From Carex sylvatica (Eukaryota > Streptophyta > Magnoliopsida > Poales > Cyperaceae): a stretch of DNA of 26,302 bases. The stretch covers positions 1 to 26,302 of the forward strand of contig CAXKVR010000225.1 of NCBI GenBank assembly GCA_964058845.1, read 5' to 3'. Below, piece by piece: positions 9,581 through 18,284 of this stretch. The position numbers and the translations under genes are program-made. Within the stretch, counting starts at the first letter, position 1. Each line of letters opens with the position of its first letter. The notes below the pieces were generated by a model. It had not been told where the DNA came from, ran no database searches, and was given only the letters and a program-made list of their open reading frames with translations.

Positions 9581-10010
9581 GCTACACGGATTATTGCATA
9601 AGAAGCCGTGTACAATTCCATGCCAAGTGGCGCTCTCCATAACCAAGCTACATGGATTATTACATAAACAGTCGTGTACGATTTGTCTATCTACACGGAC
9701 TTTTAGATTAATATCCGTGCAGAAATAATATTTTTACACAGTTTATTACATAAACAACCATGTAGCTCCGTTAGAAAATAGTATTTCTTATATTTTTATT
9801 ATATTTTTATTTGCTCTTTAAATACCTTTCTACACGGACTTTTAGATTATTATCTGTGTAGAAATAGTTTTTCTACACGGATTATTACATAAACAACCGT
9901 GTAGCTCGGTTACGAAATAGTATTTGTTATATTTTTATTATATTTTTATTTTCTCTTTAAAGACCTTTCTACACGAACTTTGATTAAATATCCGTGTAGA
10001 ATTTCTACAT
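9581..10010. repeat. ACACGG/CCGTGT subterminal array of the outer CACTA (left unit)
   Basis: Repeated inverted units such as 'ctacacggattattacataa' followed by 'ccgtgtag', and 'ctacacggacttttagatta' followed by 'ccgtgtagaa'. Two spacer types alternate. The first unit is continuous with the sequence left of the inner CACTA. Confidence 0.75.
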
Positions 10011-10039
10011 TTTTTTTCAATATTTTTTCTTTTTTTGGG

Positions 10040-10200
10040 TTAACCTCCAGTAGCTAGCCATTTAAAATCAGATCACTTTCAAAACAAAGAATTTCCAAAA
10101 TCAGAATATATACCAAAACCCCTAAACAAAATTATACAAAATTCATGTAAACTAAATTATACAAAAATAATACAAAATTCATGTACACTAAATTCTACAA
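10040..10200. repeat. A-rich short tandem repeats
   Basis: Overlapping repeats of 'aaattatacaaaattcatgt' and 'aactaaattatacaaaa' downstream of the stop codon of the minus-strand protease exons; probably the 3' non-coding part of that gene. The stretch before it ('gttaacctccagtagctagc') recurs in diverged form at about 11508. Confidence 0.5.
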
Positions 10201-10202
10201 AA

Positions 10203-10883
10203 TTATACAAATTCATATTCTAGTTTATAAAATTTCTGTTGAAACCACCTTGCCCACATAAATCTAAAATTATCTATTTGCTCGTTGGAGTAACTCTTTG
10301 AGTTTGATTGATACTACAAAAATTCAAAATATATAAGTTACAAAAATACAATATAGCAATTATATGGACAAGTCAAGGCAAACATATGAATTACAATTAA
10401 TATGAATTACATACTGGATATTGTGGCCATTTGAATTGTATGCTTTCGACAAAGTGATACATAAAAATCATCGTGTAATAATCGCATTCCCAACCGGCCT
10501 TCTGTTGCGGGCACTGAAATTTACATTTAGTGGCCTATGTTATAATGACAATAATTTTTAGAATAAATTAAATATGAAATTATAAAATTATGCTCACATC
10601 GAGCCACTTCCAGTTCAATCTATTTTTGCTCTTGCCCACGCTTTGCAATCCTCCCTCTTTAATATATTGCGTAAAAGCCCTTACAAAATTGAGTGACTGA
10701 AATTATACAATTTGTTTTAATTGAAAAAAAAATCAAACCATGTGCATTATTATTGCTTACTTTGTTAAATACTTAAAGATTTTTTTGGACTGCTGAGGAG
10801 TGACGTCTCCACCGGGCCGTGAAGAATCCATGATAAAAACTGCATTTTCAAGTGGAACAATCATAATCAAACACCAGTGGCAC
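10203..10883 (-). pseudogene. Ulp1-like (C48) cysteine protease exons of a CACTA element, N-terminus missing
   Basis: Four minus-strand exons can be joined through GT-AG introns: 10883-10761, 10679-10598, 10513-10415 and 10313-10203 (TAA stop). The first encodes CHWCLIMIVP followed by FIMDSS, matching the catalytic His-Trp and Asp motifs of Ulp1/SENP-type proteases. The third begins CPQQKAGWECDYY, matching the oxyanion Gln and catalytic Cys region. The last holds YSNEQIDNFR and a Trp-rich tail like the C-termini of transposon-carried Ulp1 domains. Known context: many plant CACTA and Mutator-like elements carry such a domain, with unproven function. All four catalytic positions are kept and I see no stop within the joined exons, but I found no N-terminal exons upstream (10884-11300), so it is treated as partial. 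The acceptor of exon 2 is chosen to keep frame. Confidence 0.68.
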
Positions 10884-11129
10884 CTGTGGGAGGACAAAAA
10901 TTGTAGTACTCTAGCATATAATTGGTGACATATATATTTCAGTATATAATAGTGACACAAGTGTTTGCTATGGTTCATGGTGTGATTTTATTTTTTTATA
11001 TTTCAATTTATTTCATTTTTCTAATTCTTTAATTGAAATATAAACAATACAAGTTAAGGTTACAAGTAACCTACAATTGGTGGTATGGCAGGAGAATAAA
11101 TTTCTTGCAATCCAGGTTGATCTATTATT

Positions 11130-11290
11130 TTTGACCGCACTCATCTTCATATATGAGCTCCAAAACAATAGCTCATCTTGATAGATTTGCGATAAAAAAT
11201 AATTGATCAACCAAAATCTCCACCCAATTGTTAACTGTGAGAGGGAGAGTATCAAAATGGCGCTGGAAGGAGAAGACCTTTTATATTACC
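11130..11290. repeat. Internal repeat of the outer CACTA, copy 1 (partner 12058-12240)
   Basis: Shares long identical runs with 12058-12240, including 'catcttgatagatttgcgat' and 'aaaaaataattgat', then 'ctggaaggaga' before 'ccttttatat'. Same orientation in both. It lies between the protease exons and the next ACACGG array. Reading frames across it are not shared between the copies. Confidence 0.7.
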
Positions 11291-11307
11291 AAAACCTTAC
11301 AAGAACC

Positions 11308-11480
11308 TTTCTACACAGATATTTAAATATAAATCAGTGTAGAAAGCCTGGAGAGATCTACACGGACTTTTATATAAACAGCCATGTCGAATTAATTTTT
11401 CTACACGGACCTTTATATAAACAGCCGTGAAGAATTATGTTTTCTACACGGACTTATATATAAACAACCGTGTATAATTT
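11308..11480. repeat. Central ACACGG/CCGTGT array of the outer CACTA
   Basis: Units such as 'ctacacggacttttatataa' followed by 'acagccatgt' and 'acagccgtga'. The array is followed by 'tgctaacctctagttttgcc', like the leader that follows the 9581-10010 array, so this array may mark the start of a second related unit. Confidence 0.7.
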
Positions 11481-11677
11481 TATTTTTCAATTTTTTTATT
11501 TTTTTTTGCTAACCTCTAGTTTTGCCAGACATTATTTCTATTTTTTTAGATAACAAAATAGAGAATTTCCAAAACAATATGAAAATATCAATTGCTATTA
11601 ATAAACTGAGTAAGCACAATACTAATAATTCATATGAAGATAAATATTTTCCAAAACTATGAAGTATTTGTACTAAT

Positions 11678-11764
11678 GACATGATGAGTTAAAAGATGAT
11701 CTTCATATTACCCTCTATAAACCCTACAGAGGGTAATATGAAGATGCATCTGTTAACTCATGTC
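11678..11764. ncRNA. Candidate miRNA-like hairpin 1
   Basis: An arm of about 40 nt ending 'atcttcatattaccctct' pairs perfectly over 18 nt with 'agagggtaatatgaagat' across the 11-nt loop 'ataaaccctac'. Pairing continues outward (gacatgatgagttaa against ttaactcatgtc) with small bulges. Size, short loop and near-complete pairing fit a plant miRNA or siRNA precursor of either strand. No known miRNA was recognised, and a transposon origin makes an siRNA source equally likely. Confidence 0.4.
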
Positions 11765-11881
11765 AGAATCTCAGATCCGGCCCCCTGCTTTTGCGCATAA
11801 ATCAGACCAATTAATTGGAGAACTAAGAAGATCTTAAAAGATAAATATTTTCCAAAACTATGAAGAAGTATTTCTACTGAT

Positions 11882-11965
11882 GACATGATGAGTTAATACA
11901 TGATCTTCATGTTACCCTCTATAAACCCTACAAAGGGAAGCATGAAGATACATGTTTTAAGTCAT
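11882..11965. ncRNA. Candidate miRNA-like hairpin 2 (diverged copy)
   Basis: Tandem copy of hairpin 1 with the same loop, 'ataaaccctac', and arms 'catgatcttcatgttaccct' and 'agggaagcatgaagatacatg'. Some arm changes are not compensated, so its stem is weaker than that of hairpin 1. Confidence 0.3.
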
Positions 11966-12057
11966 ATTAGAATCTCAGAACCGGCCTCCTTGTGCGCAGA
12001 AATCAGACCAATTAATTAGAAAAATTCATCAATTCACATGGGAATTCGAGATGTAGG

Positions 12058-12240
12058 TTATCAATTATATCTGACCACTGATCTTCATATTTGAGATCCA
12101 AAACAGTAGCACATCTTGATAGATTTGCGATAAAAAATAATTGATAAACCTAAATCTCCACCTAATTGTTAACAGTGAGATGGAGAGTATTAATTAATTG
12201 ATCAAAACGGCACTGGAAGGAGACTGCCTTTTATATACCA
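12058..12240. repeat. Internal repeat of the outer CACTA, copy 2 (partner 11130-11290)
   Basis: Second copy of the block at 11130-11290, again placed directly before an ACACGG array, which supports a two-unit structure for the outer element. Confidence 0.7.
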
Positions 12241-12254
12241 AAAACTCTAAAATA

Positions 12255-12705
12255 ACATTTCTACATGGCTCTTTATTAAACGTCCTTGTAGCTCTCTCAA
12301 TATTTTCTACACTGTTATTTAAACATAAAACCGTGTACAATGTCTACCTTTTTACACGGCTCTTTATTAAATGACCGTGTAGCTCTCTCAAGCTTTTTAC
12401 ACGGTTATATAAATAAATATCCGTGTACAATGCCTGACTTTCTACATTATTCTTTAATAAATATCCGTGTAGCTCTCTCAAGGCTTTCTACACTGTTATT
12501 TAAACTACAGACCATGTACACTTCCTAATAAACGTCCGTGTAGCTCTCTCAAGGCGTTTTACACTGATTCTTTAATAAATATCCTTGTAGAGATTCCACA
12601 AATATTTTGAGCTTCCAAAATATTACAATTTCTACATAGTTTTTATATAAAATTGCCAAATCCGTATACAATGTGCAGTGTACAATGACCCTTTTTGTAG
12701 TAGTG
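12255..12705. repeat. Right subterminal array and terminus of the outer CACTA
   Basis: Units such as 'tacacggctctttattaaat' followed by 'gaccgtgtagctctctcaa' repeat at roughly 60-bp spacing, with variants 'cactgttatttaaac'. The array closes with 'tgaccctttttgtagtagtg', the inverted CACTA terminus. Confidence 0.72.
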
Positions 12706-12899
12706 AAAATCATTATTTTTGGATGGTCCACAAGCAATAATTTTGTACCTATCTAAAAAAATAGTAAACTAATTCCCAAAAATATAAAATTTGGTCTCTA
12801 TGAACATTTTAATTTGGAGATCATGTTGAGAGGTTTAGATTAACCGTTTGAATTTTGAGAAAGGAGATAAAAATACGGAGTATGGTTGGAACACAAAAC
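12706..12899. mobile_element. Foldback MITE, right arm (partner 5180-5302)
   Basis: Starts right after the CACTA terminus, runs through 'aaaatttggtctctatgaac' and 'ggagatcatgttgagaggtt' and ends 'ggttggaacacaaaac', the inverse of the left arm's 'gttttgtgctcc'. Completes the element split by the nest. Confidence 0.65.
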
Positions 12900-14073
12900 T
12901 AATGATGCATTTTAACTCTATACTCAGATAATTAACTGCATGTTTTATATGAATACATCGTTAGAAAAACTTAATGATCGGATAATATTGTGATAATTCT
13001 TTAAGATTTAAAATATAAAATAAAAAAGGTAAAGAAAGAGAGAGAATAGAGAGAGCTCAATTGAATATATTTCACAAAAACGAATAATGTGTGTCATTAA
13101 TTCCATACATACAATAGATATAAGTGTATATATAGAGGGTAGACGTACTCCCATTCTTTGAATCTTGCCCTATATATATTTGCATCAAGTCCAAATAACA
13201 TATTGGAAATATTGAATCACTACTATATTAATATTATCATTAGTATAGTTCAATTGAATCAATCCACGATAAATAATTTAAATAAACTGTATTCTTAATT
13301 AGTAATTTAACTGTACCAAACTTTATTTCATTAAGATAAATTAATCATGAAGTACTTATAATTTGATTTGGTCAAAATCAGTTTAAGAATCCTTTACTTT
13401 AAAAAAATTTCAGTTAATAACCCCTTTGCTATAATTACTTGTACTCCCGATTCACCATTTAAATGCAAAAAATATTTCAGTAAGATACATTCTTAATTCG
13501 TTATATATAGTGATCAATCACAACGTTACATGAAAAGTCTTTATTTATACATTTTACATCTATTAGTTATTAGAATATTTATAGAAATAACAACAACAAA
13601 AGAACGATTTAATTACCTGGCTCGAAGGGAATCCTGTTAATTTGAATATATACCTGACTTCAGCGATGTATATGTATGACTAGTAAAAAAAATCTAGATA
13701 TTTTGACTCTCGGAAATGACTTTGATTTGTTCATATATAACCCTCAAATTTTTATTAATACCATTTAAAAAAAAACAAAACACCCCTGAAATTGAGAAAT
13801 TACAAAAATTAATACCAAGATCTCCAATTCAATCTACGATTCCATTCTTGAGATTGAGACCGCAAATTGAATTGTAGGCTCTCCAAAAATCTAAATATCA
13901 GTATATTACAGTATTTTTTATTTATTTTTAGGGGCCTCCAATTCAATCTACGGGCCCTCCTAAATGGGGCCGCATATTGAATTGGCAGCCCTGATATTTT
14001 TAGAATTTCACAGAAAACGTGGTTTTTTGATTATTTTTTTTTAGGATATGATATAAATAATTTTTTTGGTATA
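12900..14073. other. Gene-free; short duplication and two AATT hairpins
   Basis: No gene recognised. 13245-13365 is the partner of 2983-3105. 13824-13985 holds two related hairpins listed separately. The rest is AT-rich with a GA-repeat patch near 13033-13060. Confidence 0.5.
13824..13985. repeat. Two tandem hairpins with CCAATTCAAT arms
   Basis: 13938-13985 folds as CCAATTCAAT...ATTGAATTGG with an inner CGGGCCC/GGGGCCG stem; 13824-13874 is a related copy with the arms only. They are the most GC-rich spots in this intergenic region. Function unknown. Confidence 0.5.
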
Positions 14074-14194
14074 TAACCTTTTATTTCATTTTTTTCATAT
14101 ATTTATATCTGGATTTTTGCAACTTCAAGGAATTAGCATTCGGAATTTTTTTTTAATAATAATTGGTGAATGAGGCTACTCTACTCTGTATTAT

Positions 14195-14410
14195 GTAATA
14201 CGTATATTAGTCTGTGTTGTAGATTTATCTTTGTTTTCAAAATCTAAATAGTTGATTCAATCCTATTATCTTATTTTCATATTAAAATATACTTCAAGAC
14301 AAAATTTTATATTTTTTAGAATTTCTTACTTTTTTTAGATAGATAACAAATCTCTACTTTCGAAGAGTTCAAAATCTTTAAAAAATTGTAAAATTTGATC
14401 ATTAAAAATA
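14195..14410. mobile_element. Degenerate foldback MITE upstream of the receptor kinase
   Basis: The left arm includes 'aaaatctaaatagttgattc' and 'atattaaaatatacttcaag'; the partly preserved right arm includes 'gtaaaatttgatcatt'. The same element is at 18285-18600, so it predates the segmental duplication. Confidence 0.5.
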
Positions 14411-14787
14411 AAAATATGAATCCATACCACACACCATCGACGCGCACATTATAAAGTAGCATAATCTCACTCAATAATTGGCCATTAATTATATTCATGT
14501 CTAATTTCCATTACTGCTCTTGCAAAGTTAAAAGTTTAATGTTCCAATGGTTTCTGTTTCCATTTTTTCCTCTCTAACCTTACTTCTAGTTCAATTTAAT
14601 TTCAATTGAGCCAAAGAACATACTCAAAATTATTGCGAATTTCAAGCAAATTATAAAGCTTCGTCATATGCATATATTTAATTGTAGTGTCAGTATTAAT
14701 TATTACACAAGAACATGTACTTCACCGGAAAGTAGAAACTTCTATGTGGTGCCTTATCTCTCACATGAATTAATAATATCCAATCAC

Positions 14788-14794
14788 TATATAT
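14788..14794 (+). promoter_or_regulatory. Candidate TATA box of the receptor kinase
   Basis: TATATAT about 115 bp before the start codon, in the context 'caatcactatatattctcaa'. It is conserved at the same place in the second copy (18862-18868). Distance and conservation fit a core promoter; no transcript data. Confidence 0.4.
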
Positions 14795-14909
14795 TCTCAA
14801 ATCCACAACAACTTGCTGGCAAAACTTTGCTTAGATTGCTTGTCATCTTCCAAGCAACTTGCTGAAGTGAGCTTCTCATCTTCTAAGCAAATAATTTGTT
14901 TCTTTAGCC

Positions 14910-16889
14910 ATGTTCATTAAAAACTTTGCTTGGGCCTTTCTCCTCCTGTTAAATATCACATTCTCAATCAGCCAAGAAGTAGAATTTACATTCAACGGAT
15001 TCGCCGGCACAAATCTAACCCTAGACGGGGTAGCATATATCGAGTCGAATGGCCTTTTGAGATTAACTAACGACACGGTTCAAACGATAGGTCATGCCTT
15101 CTATCCCTCTCCAATTCGCTTCGGCTGGACCACCTCTTCCTTCTCAACCACATTTGTATTCGCAATTATTTCGGAGTATATTGACCTTAGCGGCCATGGG
15201 ATTGCCTTCTTCATCTCCCCCAAAAAGAATCTCAACACTGCCACGGGGACCCAATACTTCGGCCTCATCAATGCTCAAAACGATGGTAACCTTACTAATC
15301 ATATTTTTGCGATTGAGCTTGACACTATAAAGAACCCTGATTTGAATGATATAAATGATAACCATATCGGTATTGATATAAATAGTTTGAAGTCAAGACA
15401 TTCTGCTCCTGCCAGCTATTATGCCGATGATCCAGGTGTTTTTCAAAATTTGAGCCTTACCAGTCGTAAAGCAATGCAAGTATGGGTTGAGTATGAGAGC
15501 CAAGAGACAAAAATTACTGTTACCTTATCTCCTATTGGAAACCCTAAGCCAAGAATATCTCTGCTCTCTTATAAATTCAATCTCTCAACAGTTTTAAACG
15601 ATTCTATGTATATTGGCTTTTCTTCTTCCACTGGCTCTCTTCATAGCTCTCACTACATTCTTGGATGGAGCTTTAAATTAAATGGAGAAGCACCATTCAT
15701 TAATCCATCAAATTTACCAAAGCTCCCACGTACAACCTCCAAAGGCCGATCAAAAGTCTTAGCCATATTATTGCCTTTCGTTTCAGCCGCCTTTATTCTT
15801 ATTTTAGTTGCTTTCCTTTTGCTCTACATGAAGAGGCGGTTCATGTACGCCGAACTGCTTGAAGATTGGGAAGTTGAGTTTGGTCCACATCGTTTCTCAT
15901 ACAAAGATTTGTACCGAGCAACCAATGGGTTTAAAGAAAAAGATTTTCTTGGAAGTGGTGGCTTTGGAAGAGTTTACAAGGGGGTTTTACCTATGTCCAA
16001 ATTGGAAGTTGCAGTCAAGCGAGTCTCACACGAATCTAGCCAAGGTATCAAGCAATTCATTGCAGAGGTTGTGAGTATTGGTCGGTTACGGCATAGAAAC
16101 CTTGTCCAGTTGTTGGGTTATTGCCGGCGTAAAGGGGAGCTGCTTTTGGTATATGATTACATGCCAAATGGTAGTCTTGACAAGTATTTGTATGGTCACG
16201 AAAAACCGACTCTTAATTGGATCCAACGGTTCAAAATTATCAAAGGAGTAGCATCAGGTCTTTTATACCTCCATGAGGATTGGGAGCAAGTCGTCATCCA
16301 TCGAGACATTAAGGCGAGCAAAGTTTTATTAGATTGTGATTTAAATGGAAGATTAGGTGACTTTGGCCTTGCAAGACTATACGATCATGGTACCGACCCT
16401 CAAACCACCCATGTGGTAGGTACAATGGGTTATCTTGCACCAGAGCTTGCGAGAACTGGCAAGGTAACACCTCTCACTGATGTGTTTGCCTTTGGTGCAT
16501 TCCTGTTGGAGGTTGTTTGCAGTAAGAGGCCGGTAGAGCCTGGGGCACAAGGGGAGCGAAAAATTCTAGTCGACCTGGTTTTAGAACACTGGAAATTGGG
16601 ATCATTAGCTGATATTGTGGATTCCAGATTAGGCCAATGTTATACAGTACAAGAGGTAGAGATGGTTTTAAAACTTGGTTTGCTTTGCTCGCATCCACTA
16701 CCTAGTGCCAGGCCGAGCGTGCGACAAGTTGTGCAATATTTGGAAGGTGACGCACCTCTACCTGAGTTACCGGCAATATATATGAATTCTAGCACGCTTG
16801 CAATGCTTAAGAATGAAGGATTCGACTCTTATGTTATGTCATTCCCCTCTACAATGACATCTTTCTCTGGTTTATCTGGTGGTAGATGA
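14910..16889 (+). CDS. L-type lectin receptor-like kinase, intact frame, catalytic-loop Asn lost
   Basis: A plasma-membrane receptor-like kinase of 659 aa, intronless as usual for the family. The start gives a signal peptide (about 1-22, Leu-rich). Residues 23 to about 262 form a legume-lectin ectodomain with FAIELDT and NDNHIGIDIN; about 283-306 is one transmembrane helix followed by a KRRF stop-transfer. The kinase starts near 342: GSGGFG (348-353), VAVK with Lys370, HRD at 464-466, DFG at 484-486, then GYLAPE and DVFAFG. In subfamily it is closest to the SIT/LecRK-IV type, whose members signal in stress and defence; the ligand here is unknown. Odd: HRDIKASK carries Lys471 where kinases keep the Asn that holds the metal ion. 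The tandem copy still has Asn (aat against aaa), so this is one T-to-A change. Activity is probably lost or much reduced; signalling without catalysis is possible. Confidence 0.95.
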   Translation: MFIKNFAWAFLLLLNITFSISQEVEFTFNGFAGTNLTLDGVAYIESNGLLRLTNDTVQTIGHAFYPSPIRFGWTTSSFSTTFVFAIISEYIDLSGHGIAFFISPKKNLNTATGTQYFGLINAQNDGNLTNHIFAIELDTIKNPDLNDINDNHIGIDINSLKSRHSAPASYYADDPGVFQNLSLTSRKAMQVWVEYESQETKITVTLSPIGNPKPRISLLSYKFNLSTVLNDSMYIGFSSSTGSLHSSHYILGWSFKLNGEAPFINPSNLPKLPRTTSKGRSKVLAILLPFVSAAFILILVAFLLLYMKRRFMYAELLEDWEVEFGPHRFSYKDLYRATNGFKEKDFLGSGGFGRVYKGVLPMSKLEVAVKRVSHESSQGIKQFIAEVVSIGRLRHRNLVQLLGYCRRKGELLLVYDYMPNGSLDKYLYGHEKPTLNWIQRFKIIKGVASGLLYLHEDWEQVVIHRDIKASKVLLDCDLNGRLGDFGLARLYDHGTDPQTTHVVGTMGYLAPELARTGKVTPLTDVFAFGAFLLEVVCSKRPVEPGAQGERKILVDLVLEHWKLGSLADIVDSRLGQCYTVQEVEMVLKLGLLCSHPLPSARPSVRQVVQYLEGDAPLPELPAIYMNSSTLAMLKNEGFDSYVMSFPSTMTSFSGLSGGR

Positions 16890-17194
16890 TAGAAAACTGG
16901 ACTATTTGTTTTCTAATTTTTATTTAACTGATAATATTGTGTAATCAGATATTATAGTCAATAATGTGTGTGTACTGTCATTACTTGATAAATCTCATGA
17001 ATTTTGTTTCATATACTCTTGGTACGAATCGAAAATTATAATTTTCTGATAAGCGGATAATCAGATATTGTACTTTATAATTTGTGCATACTTGACTTTT
17101 AGTTCTAATCCAAGATTGCAACTGTCTGATAATATGAATAACTTATATTTGGGCTAGCGCTTAGCTTTCATTTACCGAGATAATACCCCATCTA

Positions 17195-17475
17195 TTACGA
17201 ACCACTTAACATGATTTTCATGATAAAATATTCTTGAAGATCAATTTTTTATATTTTCTAGAATTCTTTTACAATTTTATTTACATAGGTACAACATCAT
17301 GTATGAGATGGTCTAGAATCCCCATAAAACAGTAATTTTGTATCTATCTAAATGAATAGTAAAAAAAATCTAAAAAATAAAAAATTTGGTCTCCAAGCAT
17401 ATTTTATAATGAAGATCATGTTGAGACTTTGAAAACAGAGATAAAAAATTTGGAGCATATTGGAGCACAAAATTA
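17195..17475. mobile_element. Foldback MITE downstream of the receptor kinase
   Basis: The left arm runs through 'cttaacatgattttcatgat' and 'tacataggtacaa'; the right arm runs through 'attttgtatctatctaaatg', 'aaatttggtctccaagcata' and 'gaagatcatgttgag' to 'ttggagcacaaaa'. Same family as 4700-4985. It lies just outside the duplicated block. Confidence 0.6.
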
Positions 17476-17514
17476 TGGTGCATTTGAACCCTATATATAT
17501 ATGAGAAGAGGGGT

Positions 17515-17790
17515 CCACTTGCAACATTTGTAAGCTACAACATCTTATAACAATTTATTTTTGTGATTTACAATGTCTAAACAATCAATCCAAATCGTTC
17601 AACATGATACCTATATTAAAATGTGCTTGGAGATCAAATTTTATATTTTTTCTGAATTTTTTTAATATTTATTACGTAATTTACAAAACGGTTGTTTTTA
17701 GACAATTATGAACCACTGAAAAACAAGTTTTGTAAAATACTTAATGAATTGTAAAAAAAATATAAATATAAAATTTGATCTTATAAGTTT
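17515..17790. mobile_element. Foldback MITE, right arm truncated
   Basis: The left arm is well preserved ('aacaatcaatccaaatcgtt', 'taaaatgtgcttggagatca') with an inner stem 'acaaaacggttgttttt' and return. The right arm stops after 'aaatttgatct', shortly before the CACTA-like sequence that begins at 17791. Confidence 0.6.
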
Positions 17791-18164
17791 CACTAAGAGG
17801 GATAAAATCTCAAGCCGTGGATGTGTAATATGTATGATTAATGGCTAGTAAATATGGATTCTAGTAAATATGGATTCCAGTCAATTATAAATTGTTTTAA
17901 AAAAATATATCAAAATATACACAGTTCAAAACAACAAACTATGTATGGTTTCAAACATCAAACACGGGTGTCTTGTAGAAACCGTGTATATAACACTTGT
18001 TATTATACACTGTTATCTTGACTATGTTGACATCATTTTCATCGTTTTTTTTTCAGAGACCTGACACGATTCGTTTCTATTAAACGTGTATGTTAGTACT
18101 ATATTGACACGGTTCGACAACCATGTACAATGTACCGTGTATGATCGCGTTTTATGTTCTAGTG
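17791..18164. mobile_element. Small CACTA-like remnant
   Basis: The right end 'gcgttttatgttctagtg' is the inverse of CACTAGAACATAAAACGC. Inside are inverted units such as 'gacacggttcgacaaccatgt' and 'accgtgtat', as in other CACTA subterminal regions. The left end CACTAAGAGGGATAAAATCT resembles the right end only loosely and the flanking trinucleotides differ (ttt, taa), so the left border is uncertain. No coding sequence. Confidence 0.5.
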
Positions 18165-18284
18165 TAACTTTTTATTTCATTTTTGTTCATATATTTTCAT
18201 CTTGATTATTTGTGCAACTTCAATGAATTAGCATCGGAATTTTTTTTTTAATAATATTTGGTGACCAAGGCTACCCAACTTTGT

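Larger units (their letters stand above)
11638..12020. repeat. Tandem pair of about 200 bp, each with a hairpin
   Basis: Two consecutive units start 'agataaatattttccaaaac' (11638 and 11839) and end near 'aaatcagaccaattaatt'. Each contains a long stem-loop listed separately. They occupy the place that the protease exons hold in the left-hand unit. Confidence 0.75.
5303..12705. mobile_element. Outer CACTA-type element (composite, interrupted)
   Basis: The right terminus on the minus strand reads CACTACTACAAAAAGGGTCA (ending at 12705), a CACTA-type end. Inside are arrays of short inverted units of the form TACACGG...CCGTGTA (about 5316-5420, 9581-10010, 11308-11480 and 12255-12700), the usual subterminal architecture of En/Spm elements. 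Between the arrays are Ulp1-protease exons on the minus strand. The left terminus is degenerate (caatagaaatgtag at 5303) and the flanking trinucleotides do not match (ttt versus aaa), so the left border is approximate. It is interrupted by the inner CACTA element. The array-leader-interior-array order occurs twice, suggesting two related units in tandem. Confidence 0.6.
14074..17132. repeat. Tandem segmental duplication, unit 1 (partner 18165-21774)
   Basis: Begins at 'ccttttatttcatttttttc' and ends at 'gattgcaactgtctgataa'; unit 2 begins 'ctttttatttcatttttgtt' and ends with the same 'gattgcaactgtctgataa'. The unit spans upstream sequence, a lectin receptor kinase and its 3' flank. Similarity is highest in and around the coding region and weaker upstream of about 14600. 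Confidence 0.85.

Noticed and set aside
11013..11255. An 80-codon minus-strand frame upstream of the protease exons, considered as an N-terminal exon
   Set aside because: Most of it lies in the block repeated at 12058-12240, where the frame is not conserved, and it shows no Ulp1-like sequence.
15094..16698. Plus- and minus-strand frames of 71-78 codons within the receptor kinase gene
   Set aside because: Alternate-frame shadows of the 659-aa coding region, without motifs.
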